Translations under genes and position numbers: made by a program
Shown here: positions 16,031 to 26,205 of the stretch, piece by piece
Position numbering within the stretch: the stretch's first letter is position 1
Layout: every line of letters starts with the position of its first letter
Notes under the pieces: model-generated
The model's database searches: none
Told to the model about the DNA's origin: nothing
What the model saw: only the letters and a program-made list of their open reading frames with translations
Origin: Paenibacillus castaneae
GTDB lineage: Bacteria > Bacillota > Bacilli > Paenibacillales > Paenibacillaceae
Direction: 5' to 3'
Assembly (NCBI RefSeq): GCF_002884445.1
Contig: NZ_KZ614144.1
Coordinates: forward strand, 1,592,202 to 1,656,201
DNA: 64,000 nt

Positions 16031-17548
16031 ATGCGCATCAATAATTTATTGGAATATACGGAACACCATCGTTTCTACATATTTCGTGATTTTTCGCTGA
16101 GCAGCTTGGATTATAGAATGATATCGTTAATCTATCAACCGATGGTTGGCGCATTTGCAGTTGCATTCTACCAGCAGCTTTATCATGGAATCGCAGAAGG
16201 CTGTACCGGTTATTCAGCATTAGAGCCCCAGCGCAAGCTATTTCTAGGTCTGGGTCTGGACATGAATGAGAGGGCCCGCAGACATTTAATAGAGCAGGCC
16301 TCTAAGCTGGAAGCGGTCGGATTGCTACAAACATCTCGGTTAGGATTGCCGGAAAATGCTGATGTTATTTATGAATACGAGCTGGCTCAGCCGCTTTCGC
16401 CTGCTGAGTTTTTCCGGAATATGCATCTGACGATGCTGCTTCGAGATAAGATAGGCAAATATGCCGTTATCTCCCTGCGTGAATCGTTTGGAGCAAATGA
16501 ACCGGATGAGCTTGCTGATGCACAATTGACGAAAGAAAACATATCGATGCCTTTCTATGAATTATTTAAGCTTAATATGCAATCAGTTGACAATGAATTC
16601 GAGCAAGCCTTAACTGAGGTTGCCTCTTCACGTCAAACGGCAGCACGTCCTGCACTAGCAACTGCGGGTATCCCTTACGGTGAAATTATTATGCGATTCC
16701 CAAGGAATTCTGCAAACCGCCGTTTTGTTGAGAGGCTGCGTGGAGATGACGATCAGCTTGCACAGGTTAATTATGTTGCTTACAAATATAGCTTGACTGT
16801 AGTTGATATTTGCCGCTTGCTTGATGAGGATGGTATTTTTGATCAAAGCGGTGAATTGAATGTCGATGAGCTCCAGCTTCGGGCGAATCAATTTTACCGA
16901 CAGGATAAGAAACGCGAGGGCGATCGCCAGCGGACACTGGCTCGCACGCAGGTCATGGCAGATGAGGAATCGGCCGATGCAGATGAGCTGACCGAGGAGT
17001 ACGAAGTACAAGAGCAGGATTATTTGCCGGTACCGAATCAGCTCCATGGACGTTGTGACGTTCAGCAATACAATATGCTGATGCGGAATGAACCTCATAC
17101 CCGTTTTCTGCAGCGGTTTTTCCCAGGGGCCATACCCGATTGGATCGAGCGCGTATTCGAACGAATTGATATTAATTATAAGCTGGCAGCGCCTGTTATA
17201 AACGTACTTATCCATTACGTTCTTGGAGCTAACGAAGCGCAGCGGGTAACGAAGACCTTTCTGGATGCTGTCGCGTCCAACATGTTGGTGAAGCAAATTG
17301 ATACGTTCGAGAAGGCCGTTCTCTACGTGCGTGAGCAGGCGCAGGTTGAGCAGGATAAAGAACGCCGCAAGGAAGCAGCAGCAAGCTTTAGCGGCGGCAA
17401 AGGCGGCAGTCGGGGAGGCGGGAGCAGCCGAGGGACCTCGCGCAAGCCTTCTATCCAGATCGTACAAGAGGGTCAGCCTGCCTCGGCGGTCTCGGCTGAT
17501 GAGCTCGAGGAGCTGCGTAAGCTAGCTCGTAAATTAGACGGAAAATAA
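16031..17548 (+). CDS. dnaB: Replication initiation and membrane attachment protein DnaB
   Basis: A 505-aa protein of the Bacillota DnaB type (the helicase loader component, not the helicase). Together with DnaD and DnaI it loads the replicative helicase at oriC and at restart forks, at the membrane. The N-terminal winged-helix region is seen around MISLIYQPMVGAFAVAFYQQ. An acidic/glutamine-rich linker (about 300-330) follows, and the C-terminal DnaB/DnaD-type domain includes INVLIHYVLGANEAQRV. A Gly/Ser/Arg-rich stretch (about residues 455-475) precedes the end. The dnaI start lies 22 bases downstream, as in B. subtilis. Confidence 0.93.
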   Translation: MRINNLLEYTEHHRFYIFRDFSLSSLDYRMISLIYQPMVGAFAVAFYQQLYHGIAEGCTGYSALEPQRKLFLGLGLDMNERARRHLIEQASKLEAVGLLQTSRLGLPENADVIYEYELAQPLSPAEFFRNMHLTMLLRDKIGKYAVISLRESFGANEPDELADAQLTKENISMPFYELFKLNMQSVDNEFEQALTEVASSRQTAARPALATAGIPYGEIIMRFPRNSANRRFVERLRGDDDQLAQVNYVAYKYSLTVVDICRLLDEDGIFDQSGELNVDELQLRANQFYRQDKKREGDRQRTLARTQVMADEESADADELTEEYEVQEQDYLPVPNQLHGRCDVQQYNMLMRNEPHTRFLQRFFPGAIPDWIERVFERIDINYKLAAPVINVLIHYVLGANEAQRVTKTFLDAVASNMLVKQIDTFEKAVLYVREQAQVEQDKERRKEAAASFSGGKGGSRGGGSSRGTSRKPSIQIVQEGQPASAVSADELEELRKLARKLDGK

Positions 17549-17570
17549 ATAGTGGCGAGGTGAGCGGACG

Positions 17571-18527
17571 ATGGATTCATTGGGCGAGTTGCTGAAGGCA
17601 TGGCCAACAGGCCAAACCATAACGGAGCAAGCGGAGCACAAGCTGACGGAACTGCTCTCAGAACCGCTTGTATTAAAGCTAAGAGAGAAATATCCCGATC
17701 TAGATGAGCGGACAATCCGTCTTAATCTTAATCGTGTTTATCAATATGTCACTGAATATCGCAGCTGCAGCAATTGTCCTGGACTTGATCATTGTCCGAA
17801 CGACTTTGAAGGCCATTATACGCTGCTTAGCTCGGACACGGTGAATGGGCTTACTCAGCTGTATGACCGCAAGGTGGCATGCAAGAAATTTATTGCCAGG
17901 CAGAATGAAGATCAAATTCGCAGCCGGGTTCGCAGCTTCTATATCGATGAGAAGGCGCTGCAGCGCGGATACTCATCAGATGAAATATTAACGAATGATT
18001 TGGAGCGAGCGAAGGCTGTAGGACAAGTGCTTAAATATATCGATCGCACGAAGGAGCATGGCTTGCAGGAGGAAGGCCTTTATTTGGCAGGTCGCTTCGG
18101 AACGGGTAAAACCTTCCTGATGTGCTATCTGCTTCATGAACTGGCGAAGGCAGGTTATTCGGGCGTCATTGTGTATATGCCAGACTTTGTCGAGGATTTA
18201 AAGTCGCTTATGCATGAGCCTGGCAAGCTGAAGGAAACGGTCGAAATGATGAAGGAGACCGATCTGCTTATCTTTGATGATATGGGCGCAGAGAATTTGA
18301 ACCCATGGGTTCGCGATCATGTGCTTGGCGCAATTCTAAACTATCGTATGCAGCGCAAACCCACATTCTATACCTCGAACTACGAGCTTGAGGCGCTGGA
18401 GAAACATTTCAGCTTCACGAGCAAGGATGGGGACGAGCTGCACAAAGGCCAGCGGATTATGGACCGTATTAGACCGTATGTTGAGGTTGTTATGGTTACA
18501 GGAGAAAATAAGCGCGGCCGCAAATAA
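17571..18527 (+). CDS. dnaI: Helicase loader DnaI
   Basis: A 318-aa AAA+ primosomal protein that loads the replicative helicase. The N-terminal zinc-binding part shows CSNCPGLDHC (about residues 66-75) with a later cysteine. The ATPase has Walker A AGRFGTGKTF and Walker B LLIFDDMGAEN. The start at 17571 follows GAGGTGAGC. It forms an operon with dnaB. In Bacillus the next genes are, as I recall, ytxC and thrS; here a terminator follows and those genes lie at 62.3 kb. Confidence 0.94.
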   Translation: MDSLGELLKAWPTGQTITEQAEHKLTELLSEPLVLKLREKYPDLDERTIRLNLNRVYQYVTEYRSCSNCPGLDHCPNDFEGHYTLLSSDTVNGLTQLYDRKVACKKFIARQNEDQIRSRVRSFYIDEKALQRGYSSDEILTNDLERAKAVGQVLKYIDRTKEHGLQEEGLYLAGRFGTGKTFLMCYLLHELAKAGYSGVIVYMPDFVEDLKSLMHEPGKLKETVEMMKETDLLIFDDMGAENLNPWVRDHVLGAILNYRMQRKPTFYTSNYELEALEKHFSFTSKDGDELHKGQRIMDRIRPYVEVVMVTGENKRGRK

Positions 18528-18545
18528 TAAAAGCAAGCCATAAAC

Positions 18546-18593
18546 AGTCTTGGGTAGTAGTCCTGCAAAGGATGAACGCCCAAGGCTTTTTTT
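18546..18593 (+). terminator. Terminator of dnaB-dnaI
   Basis: AGTCTTGGGT pairs with GCCCAAGGCT (with wobbles), an inner TCCT/AGGA helix sits on top, and seven Ts follow. Confidence 0.8.
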
Positions 18594-18665
18594 ATTTTGT
18601 TGAGACGCTATGCCGCAACCTATAAAGGATTCTTATAAGAGCTATTATATTTTTGAAATTAAGTA

Positions 18666-18695
18666 TTGACAGGAAATGGTGTGCGCTGGTAAGAT
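18666..18695 (+). promoter_or_regulatory. Putative promoter of the sulfate transport operon
   Basis: A perfect -35 TTGACA at 18666-18671 is followed after 18 bases by TAAGAT at 18690-18695. Transcription from about 18702 would give a leader of roughly 140 bases before the ATG at 18846. Confidence 0.6.
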
Positions 18696-18713
18696 TCTTC
18701 CATAACCAACTAA

Positions 18714-18823
18714 ACAGGTAGGAATAATAGTAAGACTACCGGACGAACCGGAGTATACATCTACATGCGAGGCAGCACTTCGTAAATTTCCACAGCTAAC
18801 CGTAAGTGTTACCGCATACCTGT
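18714..18823 (+). promoter_or_regulatory. Structured 5' leader of the sulfate operon, possible riboswitch
   Basis: The leader can form a three-way junction. The closing helix is ACAGGTA (18714-18720) with TACCTGT (18817-18823). Hairpin 2 is built on GTA/TAC, ACT/AGT and CCGG/CCGG between 18730 and 18758. Helix 3 is TGCG/CGCA (18766-18769 with 18813-18816) continued by AGCACTT/AAGTGTT (18774-18780 with 18804-18810). The ribosome binding site AAGGGGTG (18833-18840) lies just beyond. It does not match the S-box, T-box or other leaders I know. Confidence 0.5.
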
Positions 18824-18845
18824 AAAACTAATAAGGGGTGTATAA

Positions 18846-19964
18846 ATGATGAAGAAAATTTCTCATGTTCGTTCGGCCATTATACTATTGGCATTAATTT
18901 TGGTTATTACTGCTTGCGGTCAAGGCGGCAATAATGCAGTTAATAAAGCAACAAACAAACCGGCGGCTGATAATAAAGAAACGAATGCTGCGACGACCAA
19001 GGAGCCTGCTAAAGAAACGCCTAAGCCTCCAGTAGAGCTGTTGAACGTATCCTATGATCCGACCCGCGAGCTTTATGTAGCTTTCAATGAAGCTTTCGCT
19101 AAGCATTGGAAGGAAGAAACAGGGCAAGTCGTTACGATTAAGCAATCACATGGCGGTTCCGGTAAACAAGGTCGTGCAGTCATAGACGGACTTAAAGCTG
19201 ATGTTGTAACGCTAGCGCTTGGCTATGATATCGACGCTCTCGTTGAGCCTGGGCTAATTAAAGCAGATTGGCAAACTAAATTTGAGCATAACAGTTCACC
19301 TTATACTTCAACTATCGTGTTTCTTGTTCGCAAAGGAAATCCGAAAGGCATTAAAGACTGGAATGATCTAATTAAAGATAAAGTAGAAGTTATTACGCCG
19401 AATCCGAAAACCTCTGGCGGTGCCCGCTGGAATTACTTGGCTGCTTGGGGCTATGCGCTTAAGCAAAATGGCAATGACGAAGCAAAAGCACAACAATTCG
19501 TAACAGAGCTATATAAGCATGTACCCGTACTCGATTCAGGAGCACGCGGATCAACGACAACTTTCGTAGAACGTGGAATCGGCGACGTTCTGTTAGCTTG
19601 GGAGAACGAAGCGTTTCTATCGATTAATGAGCTGGGTCCAGATAAATTTGAAATCGTCTATCCTTCGCTTAGCATTCTGGCAGAGCCTCCTGTAGCTGTT
19701 GTCGATAAAGTTGTGGATGAGCGCGGTACGCGCGAAGTTGCTGAAGCCTATCTGCAATATTTGTACACGGAGGAAGGGCAAGAAATCGCAGCGAAAAACT
19801 ATTACCGCCCTATTTCCGAATCGGTTGCAGCCAAGTATAAAGATCAGTTCAAATCGCTTGAACTGCTTACCATTGACAAGGACTTTGGAGGCTGGAAGGA
19901 AGCACAGACGAAACACTTTGCTGACGGCGGGGTTTTCGACAAAATTTATACGCCAGGATCATAA
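18846..19964 (+). CDS. sbp: Sulfate ABC transporter, substrate-binding lipoprotein
   Basis: A 372-aa periplasmic-binding-type lipoprotein that captures sulfate (or thiosulfate) for import. The signal peptide ends in a lipobox ITAC with the lipid-carrying cysteine at residue 24, followed by an Asn/Thr/Lys/Pro-rich linker. The Sbp/CysP family blocks are all present: [50 protein letters not shown] and [26 protein letters not shown] precedes the ATG at 18846. First gene of the operon with cysT, cysW and yezD; no ATPase (cysA) is in the window, so the ATPase must be encoded elsewhere. Confidence 0.93.
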   Translation: MMKKISHVRSAIILLALILVITACGQGGNNAVNKATNKPAADNKETNAATTKEPAKETPKPPVELLNVSYDPTRELYVAFNEAFAKHWKEETGQVVTIKQSHGGSGKQGRAVIDGLKADVVTLALGYDIDALVEPGLIKADWQTKFEHNSSPYTSTIVFLVRKGNPKGIKDWNDLIKDKVEVITPNPKTSGGARWNYLAAWGYALKQNGNDEAKAQQFVTELYKHVPVLDSGARGSTTTFVERGIGDVLLAWENEAFLSINELGPDKFEIVYPSLSILAEPPVAVVDKVVDERGTREVAEAYLQYLYTEEGQEIAAKNYYRPISESVAAKYKDQFKSLELLTIDKDFGGWKEAQTKHFADGGVFDKIYTPGS

Positions 19965-19997
19965 ATTGCGATTCATGAAGATCGGAGCTGACTTCAC

Positions 19998-20831
19998 ATG
20001 AAAGGTTCCAAGTCCCGCAACGTATTGCCGGGTTTTGGTTTATCGCTAGGCTTCATCTTGTTTTATTTAAGTATTATTGTATTAATTCCGCTGGCTGCCG
20101 TTTTTTTTAAAACGGCAGAGCTCAGCTGGTCGGAGTTCTGGAGCACCGTCACGAATGCAAGGGTTGTTGCGTCCTATCGAGTGAGCTTCACGACCGCATT
20201 CTTGGCTGGACTTGTGAATGCTGTATTCGGTTTATTGATTGCATGGGTGCTCGTTCGCTATCGCTTTCCCGGGAAAAAAATAATAGATAGCTTAGTCGAC
20301 TTGCCTTTCGCCCTGCCAACTGCAGTAGCCGGCATTGCGCTAACGGCCATCTATGCTCCAAACGGTTGGATGGGTTCTATTCTGGCGCCGCTTGGCGTAA
20401 AGGTCGCTTACTCTCCAATCGGCATTACGATAGCACTCATTTTTATAGGTCTGCCGTTTGTCGTACGGACCGTGCAGCCGGTGCTGCAGGATCTCGAGAA
20501 AGAGACGGAGGAAGCGGCAGTCATGCTTGGCGCCTATCGTTTGCGAACGTTCTGGAAGGTTATATTGCCAGAGCTAATGCCATCGCTGTTGACGGGGTTT
20601 GCTCTAGCGTTTGCAAGGGGAATCGGGGAGTATGGTTCGGTTGTCTTTATTTCGGGCAATATGCCGCTGAAGACAGAAATTACGCCGCTTCTCATAATGA
20701 CAAAGCTGGAGCAGTACGATTATGCGGGCGCTACCGCGATTGCGCTTGTTATGCTTGTTGTTTCCTTCCTTATGCTGCTGGTCATCAATCTACTGCAATG
20801 GCGAATGAATCGCCGCACAGTATCGGACTAA
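19998..20831 (+). CDS. cysT: Sulfate ABC transporter permease CysT
   Basis: A 277-aa permease with six transmembrane helices. The EAA loop that docks the ATPase is [20 protein letters not shown] followed by FWKVILPEL, and [14 protein letters not shown] is the typical CysT signature. It pairs with CysW as a heterodimeric channel. GGAGCTG lies upstream of the ATG at 19998. Confidence 0.95.
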   Translation: MKGSKSRNVLPGFGLSLGFILFYLSIIVLIPLAAVFFKTAELSWSEFWSTVTNARVVASYRVSFTTAFLAGLVNAVFGLLIAWVLVRYRFPGKKIIDSLVDLPFALPTAVAGIALTAIYAPNGWMGSILAPLGVKVAYSPIGITIALIFIGLPFVVRTVQPVLQDLEKETEEAAVMLGAYRLRTFWKVILPELMPSLLTGFALAFARGIGEYGSVVFISGNMPLKTEITPLLIMTKLEQYDYAGATAIALVMLVVSFLMLLVINLLQWRMNRRTVSD

Positions 20832-20851
20832 GCGCTATGCCTATGGGGATT

Positions 20852-20877
20852 GTTTTGTCACACAAAACTTTAGGAGG
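20852..20877 (+). repeat. Hairpin-plus-Shine-Dalgarno element before cysW
   Basis: GTTTTG-TCACA-CAAAAC followed by TTTAGGAGG. It is the same design as the two copies at 6959 and 6999: a GTTTTG/CAAAAC stem with a 5-base loop placed 3-4 bases before the ribosome binding site. It fills the 54-base gap between cysT and cysW. Confidence 0.65.
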
Positions 20878-20885
20878 GTACATCT

Positions 20886-21761
20886 ATGGCAGGTGCAATA
20901 ACCGTTCATACATCGCATGAATCATCGAAACGCCCTAAGCATATAACAGAGTCCGCCCCAGTGAAATGGACATTAATTATTATAGCCATGCTGTTTCTCG
21001 GCGTAATCGTGCTGCTGCCGCTCGTTTCGGTATTCGTCGAAGCGCTGAAGAAGGGTGTTGGCGTGTATATTCATGCAATTACAGAGCCGGATGCGTTATC
21101 AGCATTGAAGCTGACATTAATCGTTGCATTGATTGCTGTTCCAGTTAACACCATATTTGGTGTTGCGGCAGCTTGGGCGATTAGCAAGTTCCGCTTTCGC
21201 GGCAAAAATATTTTGATCACACTGATCGATTTGCCTTTTGCTGTATCGCCAGTCATTTCCGGCTTGATCTACGTGCTTATGTTCGGAGCGCAGGGATTTC
21301 TAGGGCCTTGGCTTGATCACCGCGGAATACAAATTATTTTTGCTGTACCGGGTATCGTGCTTGCAACCGTATTTGTAACCGTACCTTTTGTAGCTCGCGA
21401 GCTTATTCCGCTGATGCAGGCACAGGGGATACAGGAGGAAGAGGCGGCTGCTAGTTTGGGTGCCAAGGGCTGGCAAATATTTTGGAAAGTAACACTGCCT
21501 AATATTAAATGGGGCCTGTTATATGGCGTCATTCTATGCAACGCTCGCGCGATGGGCGAATTCGGAGCGGTATCGGTCGTTTCCGGCCATATTAGAGGCG
21601 AGACGAACACACTGCCGCTTCATATTGAAATTTTGTATAATGAATATCAATTTTCTGCATCCTTCGCGGTTGCATCGCTGTTAGTGATGCTTGCCGTCGT
21701 AACTCTAATTGTAAAAAGCATTGTGGAGTGGAAATCGGGTCAGCAAGCTGCAAAAGACTAA
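20886..21761 (+). CDS. cysW: Sulfate ABC transporter permease CysW
   Basis: A 291-aa partner permease of CysT. The EAA loop reads [20 protein letters not shown] then FWKVTLPNI, and [17 protein letters not shown] is the CysW signature. Six transmembrane helices are evident. Its ribosome binding site TTAGGAGGG is presented directly after a small hairpin repeated elsewhere in the window, possibly setting its translation level apart from cysT. Confidence 0.95.
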   Translation: MAGAITVHTSHESSKRPKHITESAPVKWTLIIIAMLFLGVIVLLPLVSVFVEALKKGVGVYIHAITEPDALSALKLTLIVALIAVPVNTIFGVAAAWAISKFRFRGKNILITLIDLPFAVSPVISGLIYVLMFGAQGFLGPWLDHRGIQIIFAVPGIVLATVFVTVPFVARELIPLMQAQGIQEEEAAASLGAKGWQIFWKVTLPNIKWGLLYGVILCNARAMGEFGAVSVVSGHIRGETNTLPLHIEILYNEYQFSASFAVASLLVMLAVVTLIVKSIVEWKSGQQAAKD

Positions 21762-21784
21762 TGGAATAAATGGAGGGATTTCTT

Positions 21785-22024
21785 ATGGCAAAACCGGTAG
21801 AAGTGGATCAGCAGTGGCTGGAGCGAATCGCGGAGCAAGTGAATGGGCTTAGCTATGGACATGTGACGATCACCGTTCATGATGGGAGAATTGTTCAAAT
21901 CGACCGAACAGAACGAACGCGCTATGACGGGCCCTCTCAGAAGCGGGTTCCCGAGACGCAGCAGCCTCCATCATCCAAGCCGCGCGACAGCCAAGCGGCT
22001 GGAGAAGCGCTTCGTATTGTATAG
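21785..22024 (+). CDS. yezD: YezD-like small protein (DUF2292)
   Basis: A 79-aa protein. The first 50 residues match the YezD/DUF2292 pattern: LERIAEQVNGLSYGHVTITV and a HDGRIVQIDRTER strand. The rest is a proline/serine/arginine-rich tail. YezD-type genes are found beside sulfur uptake and assimilation genes, which fits its place at the end of this operon. Function unknown. GGAGGG lies 8 bases before the ATG at 21785. Confidence 0.8.
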   Translation: MAKPVEVDQQWLERIAEQVNGLSYGHVTITVHDGRIVQIDRTERTRYDGPSQKRVPETQQPPSSKPRDSQAAGEALRIV

Positions 22025-22053
22025 TAGACTCGTCTTGTTCCTAATAAATTGCA

Positions 22054-22094
22054 AAACGAGCCTTGGCTGTCATGAGACGGCCAAGGCTCGTTTA
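22054..22094. terminator. Terminator of the sulfate operon, bidirectional
   Basis: AACGAGCCTTGGC pairs with GCCAAGGCTCGTT, with a TC/GA extension and a small loop. T-rich on the plus side and A-rich before it (giving Ts on the minus side). It separates yezD from the convergent YqzM-like gene. Confidence 0.8.
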
Positions 22095-22100
22095 TGCTTG

Positions 22101-22247
22101 TTACGAGATGATGAACTTAACGATTACAGCTACTGCGAAAATGACGGTCATAAGACCGAGCATGCCGCCAAAGCCGAATACGACATCCATCAAGTCATGG
22201 CGAGGTTCCTCGTTATAATGTTCCCGCGGATCTCTTACATTTTCCAT
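22101..22247 (-). CDS. YqzM-like membrane peptide
   Basis: A 48-aa protein: a charged N-terminus (MENVRDPREHYNEEPRHDL) followed by one transmembrane segment (MDVVFGFGGMLGLMTVIFAV and on to FIIS). Size, topology and the F-GFGG-TVIF-VIK pattern resemble the YqzM family of Bacilli, of unknown function. AAGGAGG lies 8-9 bases before the ATG. It has its own promoter region shared with the divergent uvrC. Confidence 0.65.
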   Translation of the reverse strand: MENVRDPREHYNEEPRHDLMDVVFGFGGMLGLMTVIFAVAVIVKFIIS

Positions 22248-22454
22248 TGTTGACGTCCTCCTTGAAAAAGACCGAATGCTTAAGTCACAACCATAAGCGG
22301 TCGTCTCTATGTAGTATCGGTTTATTCAGCTTTTATTAGTATACCCAAACTGTCAAACAGTTGTAAAGCAAATACAGGTGACAATTGTAAGACAAAATAC
22401 TGTTCAACTATGCTAAAATGTGTACAGAATCGTATCGCAGTCGGAGGCGAGAGC

Positions 22455-24377
22455 ATGGATCAACAGCAAAGAGATTATTTGCAGGCTGAACAGCAGCTTG
22501 CGGAAGCAAAAGAGACGATACGGAACAAACTGGCTTTGCTCCCGGATCAGTCGGGTTGTTACTTAATGAAAAATAGCGAAGGTGTCATTATTTATGTCGG
22601 GAAAGCGAAAGTGCTCAAAAATCGGGTTCGCTCCTATTTTAACGGAAGCCATAACGGCAAGACACAACGGCTCGTATCGGAGATCAGAGATTTTGAATTT
22701 ATTGTCACATCAAGCAATATGGAGGCACTCATCCTTGAGTGCAACTTAATTAAGCAATATCATCCGAGATACAACGTCCTTCTTAAAGATGACAAAACCT
22801 TTCCTTATATTAAAATAACCAACGAAAAGCATCCTAAGCTGGAAGTCACTCGGCGTATAGTTAAGGACAAGGGGAAGTATTTCGGTCCTTATCCTAATGC
22901 CTATGCTGCACAGCAGACAAAGAAGCTGCTTGATCGGTTATACCCGCTGCGTAAATGCAAGACATTGCCGGATAAAGTATGCCTCTATTATCATCTGGGG
23001 CAATGCATAGCGCCATGTGAATTTGATGTGGAGCAGGCAGAGTATGACAAGATGATTAATGAAATATCACGTTTTCTGAACGGTGGACAAGATGTAGTGA
23101 AGATTGAGCTGCAGCGCAAGATGGAAGAAGCAGCTGAACAGCTTGAATTCGAAAGGGCGAAGGAGTTTCGCGATCAGCTCATTGCTATTGATGCAGTTAT
23201 GGAGAAACAAAAAATTACGATGTCTGATGCTCTCGACCGTGACATATTTGGTTATGCAATCGATAAGGGCTGGATGTGCGTGCAGATTCTGTATATGCGT
23301 CAAGGCAAGCTGATTGAGCGACATGGTTCAACCTTTCCATTCTACGGAGAAGCCTATGATGATTTCATGACGTTCGTCACACAGTATTATAGTGATAACC
23401 CTGCGCTGCCGAAGCAAATATTTCTGCCGCTTCCACCGGAGCTGGAGCAGGAGCAGACGGCCCACAATGCCGAAGAGGCAGCGGAAGTGGTGAAAGGGGC
23501 TGACGAGGCCGCTTCCTCGCGCGCTGATGACGTCATGGCTTCGCTGCACAGCTGGCTGAAGGTAAAGGTACTCATGCCACAGCGAGGGCGCAAGAGCGAG
23601 GTTGTGACGATGGCTACGGACAATGCCAAGGTGATGCTCGATGAGAAGTTTCGCTTAATCGAGCGGGACGAGGAGCGAAGCGTCAAGGCGTCACAGTCGC
23701 TGGCAGGATGGTTAGGCCTTGAAGAGGTGCGCCGGATCGAAGCATTCGATAATTCCAATATACAAGGTACAAATCCCGTTTCAGCGATGGTTGTGTTCAC
23801 AGACGGCAAGCCGGATCGCAAGGAATATCGCAAATACAAAGTCAAAACGGTTCAAGGGCCGGATGATTATGAAACGATGCGTGAAGTTATTCGCCGCCGT
23901 TATGAACGCGTGCTGAAAGAGGAGCTTGCCGCGCCGGATTTAATCGTTGTCGATGGCGGCAAAGGACAAATATCTGCTGCTGTTGATGTGCTTCAGAATG
24001 AGCTGGGCTTGTTCATTCCTGTGTGCGGACTTGTCAAGGATGCGAAGCATAAGACGGCGCAACTGATGACGGGTGATCCAGCTGAGATTGTGCCGCTGCC
24101 GCGCGACAGCCAAGAGTTTTATTTGCTGCAGCGGATTCAAGATGAGGTGCATCGATTTGCCATTACATTTCATCGTGAGCAGCGCGGTAAATCCATGGTT
24201 GAATCGAAGCTCGACTCTATTCCGGGTATCGGCGAGAAGCGCCGCAAGCTGCTTCTCAAGCATTTCGGCTCGATCAAAAAAATAAAAGAGGCCTCAGTCG
24301 AAGACTTTCGGCCCCTGTCTATTGGTGAAAAATTAGCTTCGCAGATTATAGCTGCTCTAAGGGAGGAGTCGTCCTAA
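22455..24377 (+). CDS. uvrC: Excinuclease ABC subunit C
   Basis: A 640-aa nucleotide-excision-repair nuclease that cuts on both sides of a lesion marked by UvrA-UvrB. The N-terminal GIY-YIG domain carries [20 protein letters not shown] cysteine cluster ([13 protein letters not shown]) and the UVR helix ([20 protein letters not shown]) follow. The RNase-H-like nuclease half includes [20 protein letters not shown] and [13 protein letters not shown], and the C-terminal helix-hairpin-helix reads [19 protein letters not shown]. The ATG at 22455 follows GGAGGCG. Slightly longer than usual (about 600 aa) owing to an alanine/glutamate-rich insert near residues 330-360. Its last 32 bases overlap the convergent protease gene. 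Confidence 0.96.
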   Translation: MDQQQRDYLQAEQQLAEAKETIRNKLALLPDQSGCYLMKNSEGVIIYVGKAKVLKNRVRSYFNGSHNGKTQRLVSEIRDFEFIVTSSNMEALILECNLIKQYHPRYNVLLKDDKTFPYIKITNEKHPKLEVTRRIVKDKGKYFGPYPNAYAAQQTKKLLDRLYPLRKCKTLPDKVCLYYHLGQCIAPCEFDVEQAEYDKMINEISRFLNGGQDVVKIELQRKMEEAAEQLEFERAKEFRDQLIAIDAVMEKQKITMSDALDRDIFGYAIDKGWMCVQILYMRQGKLIERHGSTFPFYGEAYDDFMTFVTQYYSDNPALPKQIFLPLPPELEQEQTAHNAEEAAEVVKGADEAASSRADDVMASLHSWLKVKVLMPQRGRKSEVVTMATDNAKVMLDEKFRLIERDEERSVKASQSLAGWLGLEEVRRIEAFDNSNIQGTNPVSAMVVFTDGKPDRKEYRKYKVKTVQGPDDYETMREVIRRRYERVLKEELAAPDLIVVDGGKGQISAAVDVLQNELGLFIPVCGLVKDAKHKTAQLMTGDPAEIVPLPRDSQEFYLLQRIQDEVHRFAITFHREQRGKSMVESKLDSIPGIGEKRRKLLLKHFGSIKKIKEASVEDFRPLSIGEKLASQIIAALREESS

Positions 24378-25971
24378 CGGACGGCTTTATCCCTTTTTTG
24401 TTGCTTAAATGTCTAATGATGTACGCAATGGGGACTGGCAATACAACAAAGAAGATTGCAGAAATGATATTAGGCGCACTTCCAACCGTCAATAGTGATA
24501 TTCCGACTGCTGCACTGTCAAATATCGCATGGGTGAACATGGCTGTAATTAATCCATAACGGATAAAGATAAAGCTGAACAACAGACCGATAATCATAAG
24601 CTCGATAAGACGCGTCGAGGATGGATAGAAAGGATACATAACATGGCCAAGCGCCCAGAAAAGCGTGGGCAGAATTGCCGCGGCGAACGTATTCTTAAAC
24701 CATTTGCGGAACAGTCCGATGCCAAAGTACCGAAATACAGCTTCTTCAGAAATAGCCGCAGCCCAAGCGAGCACAGGCATAAGCCATAAAATACTAATGT
24801 TATAAGGCGATTGCGTCGCATCGGTCGTACCCCACGTACCGATCGTAAGCTTTAATCCAATAAAGATAACGGCCTGAATCGCAAAGAGGATGATAGTAAA
24901 TAAATAAGATATCCCCATGCTGCGCCAAACATAATCTCCATATCCCGGCTGTCCGAATCTCGGCCATAAATTGCGTCCTTGTGCTTTCCAAAGCCCGTCA
25001 CCAGCCACGAGTGAGATATAAATAGAAGCAGCCATTGGGAACATCAGCAATACGGTGAATACAACTGTAACCATCACGGTTTGGTCTGCCATCGTGTTCT
25101 CGCCCATAGTAGAACGAATGCCGTCCATAATGTTCAAATTCATAATAAGGGACGTTATGAAATACACGATAGTTAAAAGAATACCGTACTTGAATGAAGT
25201 GAATTTGCGATACAGAACCGCGTAAATGATCGCCAGTACAAATAAGACGAAGCTCATAAAGAAATAACCGAAGCCGGTAAGCAGTCCGGCGAGCTTATCT
25301 TGGCTATTTACATAATTAATATAAGCTGGCGGTGCAATAAAGGCTGGTTTGTATTTGGTGATGACGGTGCGCTCATCGACGATCGACGCGTTCACGTCTA
25401 TATTAAAAGTCGCCTCTTTGATGGAGTAGCTGGTAGGCTTTATATTCCATTCACCGTTCGGGAACAGCTTGCCCAGTTTCATCTCGCTTGCTTGGAAGCC
25501 TTGTCCAGTCAGAAAAGCGATAATCTGATTCGATTTTTCTGTTTTGGGTAATTCTTTACCATCAATAAGAAAATTCCAGGCAACAATTTTTCCACTTTGC
25601 ATATGTACGTATACGAAACCATTGCCGCCTTGGACAAATTTCAGATCCACTCGAAACGTATCAGTAGGAAAGCTTGCATCATATTGATCATTGTACGTTT
25701 TGGCAAGCTCTTCTTTGGATAAATAACCATTTAATACTTTATCCGTTTGATGCACAGCTTTGGCTGATTTGACATCCAGCCCCGTGTGCTTTTTGGAGAA
25801 GTCTGCTGCTTGCTGCTCTGCAGCCGATTTGTCGATGACCTTGGTGTTGTACTCGCCAGATGAAATGGACGAAATCATGGGAACAATATCAACAGCTACA
25901 TAAATAACGAGGCAGGCAATCGCCACCCAAAGAAATCGTTTCCACTCATTTGGCTTGATAAATTCAATCAT
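24346..25971 (-). CDS. CPBP-family intramembrane metalloprotease
   Basis: A 541-aa membrane protein. One N-terminal helix is followed by an extracytoplasmic region of about 200 residues, then a block of about eight helices. The last third holds the CPBP (CAAX protease/bacteriocin-processing) motifs: [16 protein letters not shown] (EExxxR), [16 protein letters not shown] (FxxxH) and MFTHAIFDS. The large N-terminal domain is unlike short CPBP proteins and may recognise a substrate. AGGGGTG lies 6 bases upstream of the ATG at 25971. The 3' end overlaps uvrC by 32 bases on the opposite strand. Substrate unknown. Confidence 0.85.
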   Translation of the reverse strand: MIEFIKPNEWKRFLWVAIACLVIYVAVDIVPMISSISSGEYNTKVIDKSAAEQQAADFSKKHTGLDVKSAKAVHQTDKVLNGYLSKEELAKTYNDQYDASFPTDTFRVDLKFVQGGNGFVYVHMQSGKIVAWNFLIDGKELPKTEKSNQIIAFLTGQGFQASEMKLGKLFPNGEWNIKPTSYSIKEATFNIDVNASIVDERTVITKYKPAFIAPPAYINYVNSQDKLAGLLTGFGYFFMSFVLFVLAIIYAVLYRKFTSFKYGILLTIVYFITSLIMNLNIMDGIRSTMGENTMADQTVMVTVVFTVLLMFPMAASIYISLVAGDGLWKAQGRNLWPRFGQPGYGDYVWRSMGISYLFTIILFAIQAVIFIGLKLTIGTWGTTDATQSPYNISILWLMPVLAWAAAISEEAVFRYFGIGLFRKWFKNTFAAAILPTLFWALGHVMYPFYPSSTRLIELMIIGLLFSFIFIRYGLITAMFTHAIFDSAAVGISLLTVGSAPNIISAIFFVVLPVPIAYIIRHLSNKKGIKPSVRTTPPLEQL

Positions 25972-26093
25972 TGGTTCACCCCTATTGTCTTCATTGTATA
26001 GATATACTATGTTCATACCTTATCATATTAATCCCTGATTTATCCAATGAAACTATAAGATTGTTTTCAAGAAAGTGAGATAAAACGATATCT

Positions 26094-26133
26094 ATCAAGC
26101 TTGATGGATGCTACGGCGATCAAGTGCCTTGAT
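26094..26133. promoter_or_regulatory. Two tandem ATCAAG inverted repeats
   Basis: ATCAAGCTTGAT (26094-26105, perfect palindrome) and ATCAAG-TGC-CTTGAT (26119-26133) share half-sites and lie 25 bases apart start to start, upstream of the ktr promoter and of the protease start. A transcription factor site is plausible. Confidence 0.35.
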
Positions 26134-26170
26134 TTGGTCAAATATCGCCTATTTATGCGTAATGCAAGCT

Positions 26171-26199
26171 TTGTGTTAGACCAGCTTAGGGATTATAAT
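26171..26199 (+). promoter_or_regulatory. Sigma-A-like promoter of the ktrB-ktrA leader
   Basis: TTGTGT (26171-26176), 17 bases, and a perfect TATAAT (26194-26199). Transcription would begin at about 26206, at the start of the riboswitch. Confidence 0.75.
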
Positions 26200-26205
26200 C
26201 GATAA

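Noticed and set aside
16655..17467. 270-codon minus-strand frame opposite dnaB
   Set aside because: It is fully antisense to a well-supported dnaB, with no recognisable protein features.
18714..18823. Sulfate-operon leader considered as SAM-I or T-box
   Set aside because: It lacks the S-box kink-turn and GATGA blocks and lacks the T-box GGTGGNACC sequence; both of these are clearly present elsewhere in the window, which makes the contrast firm.
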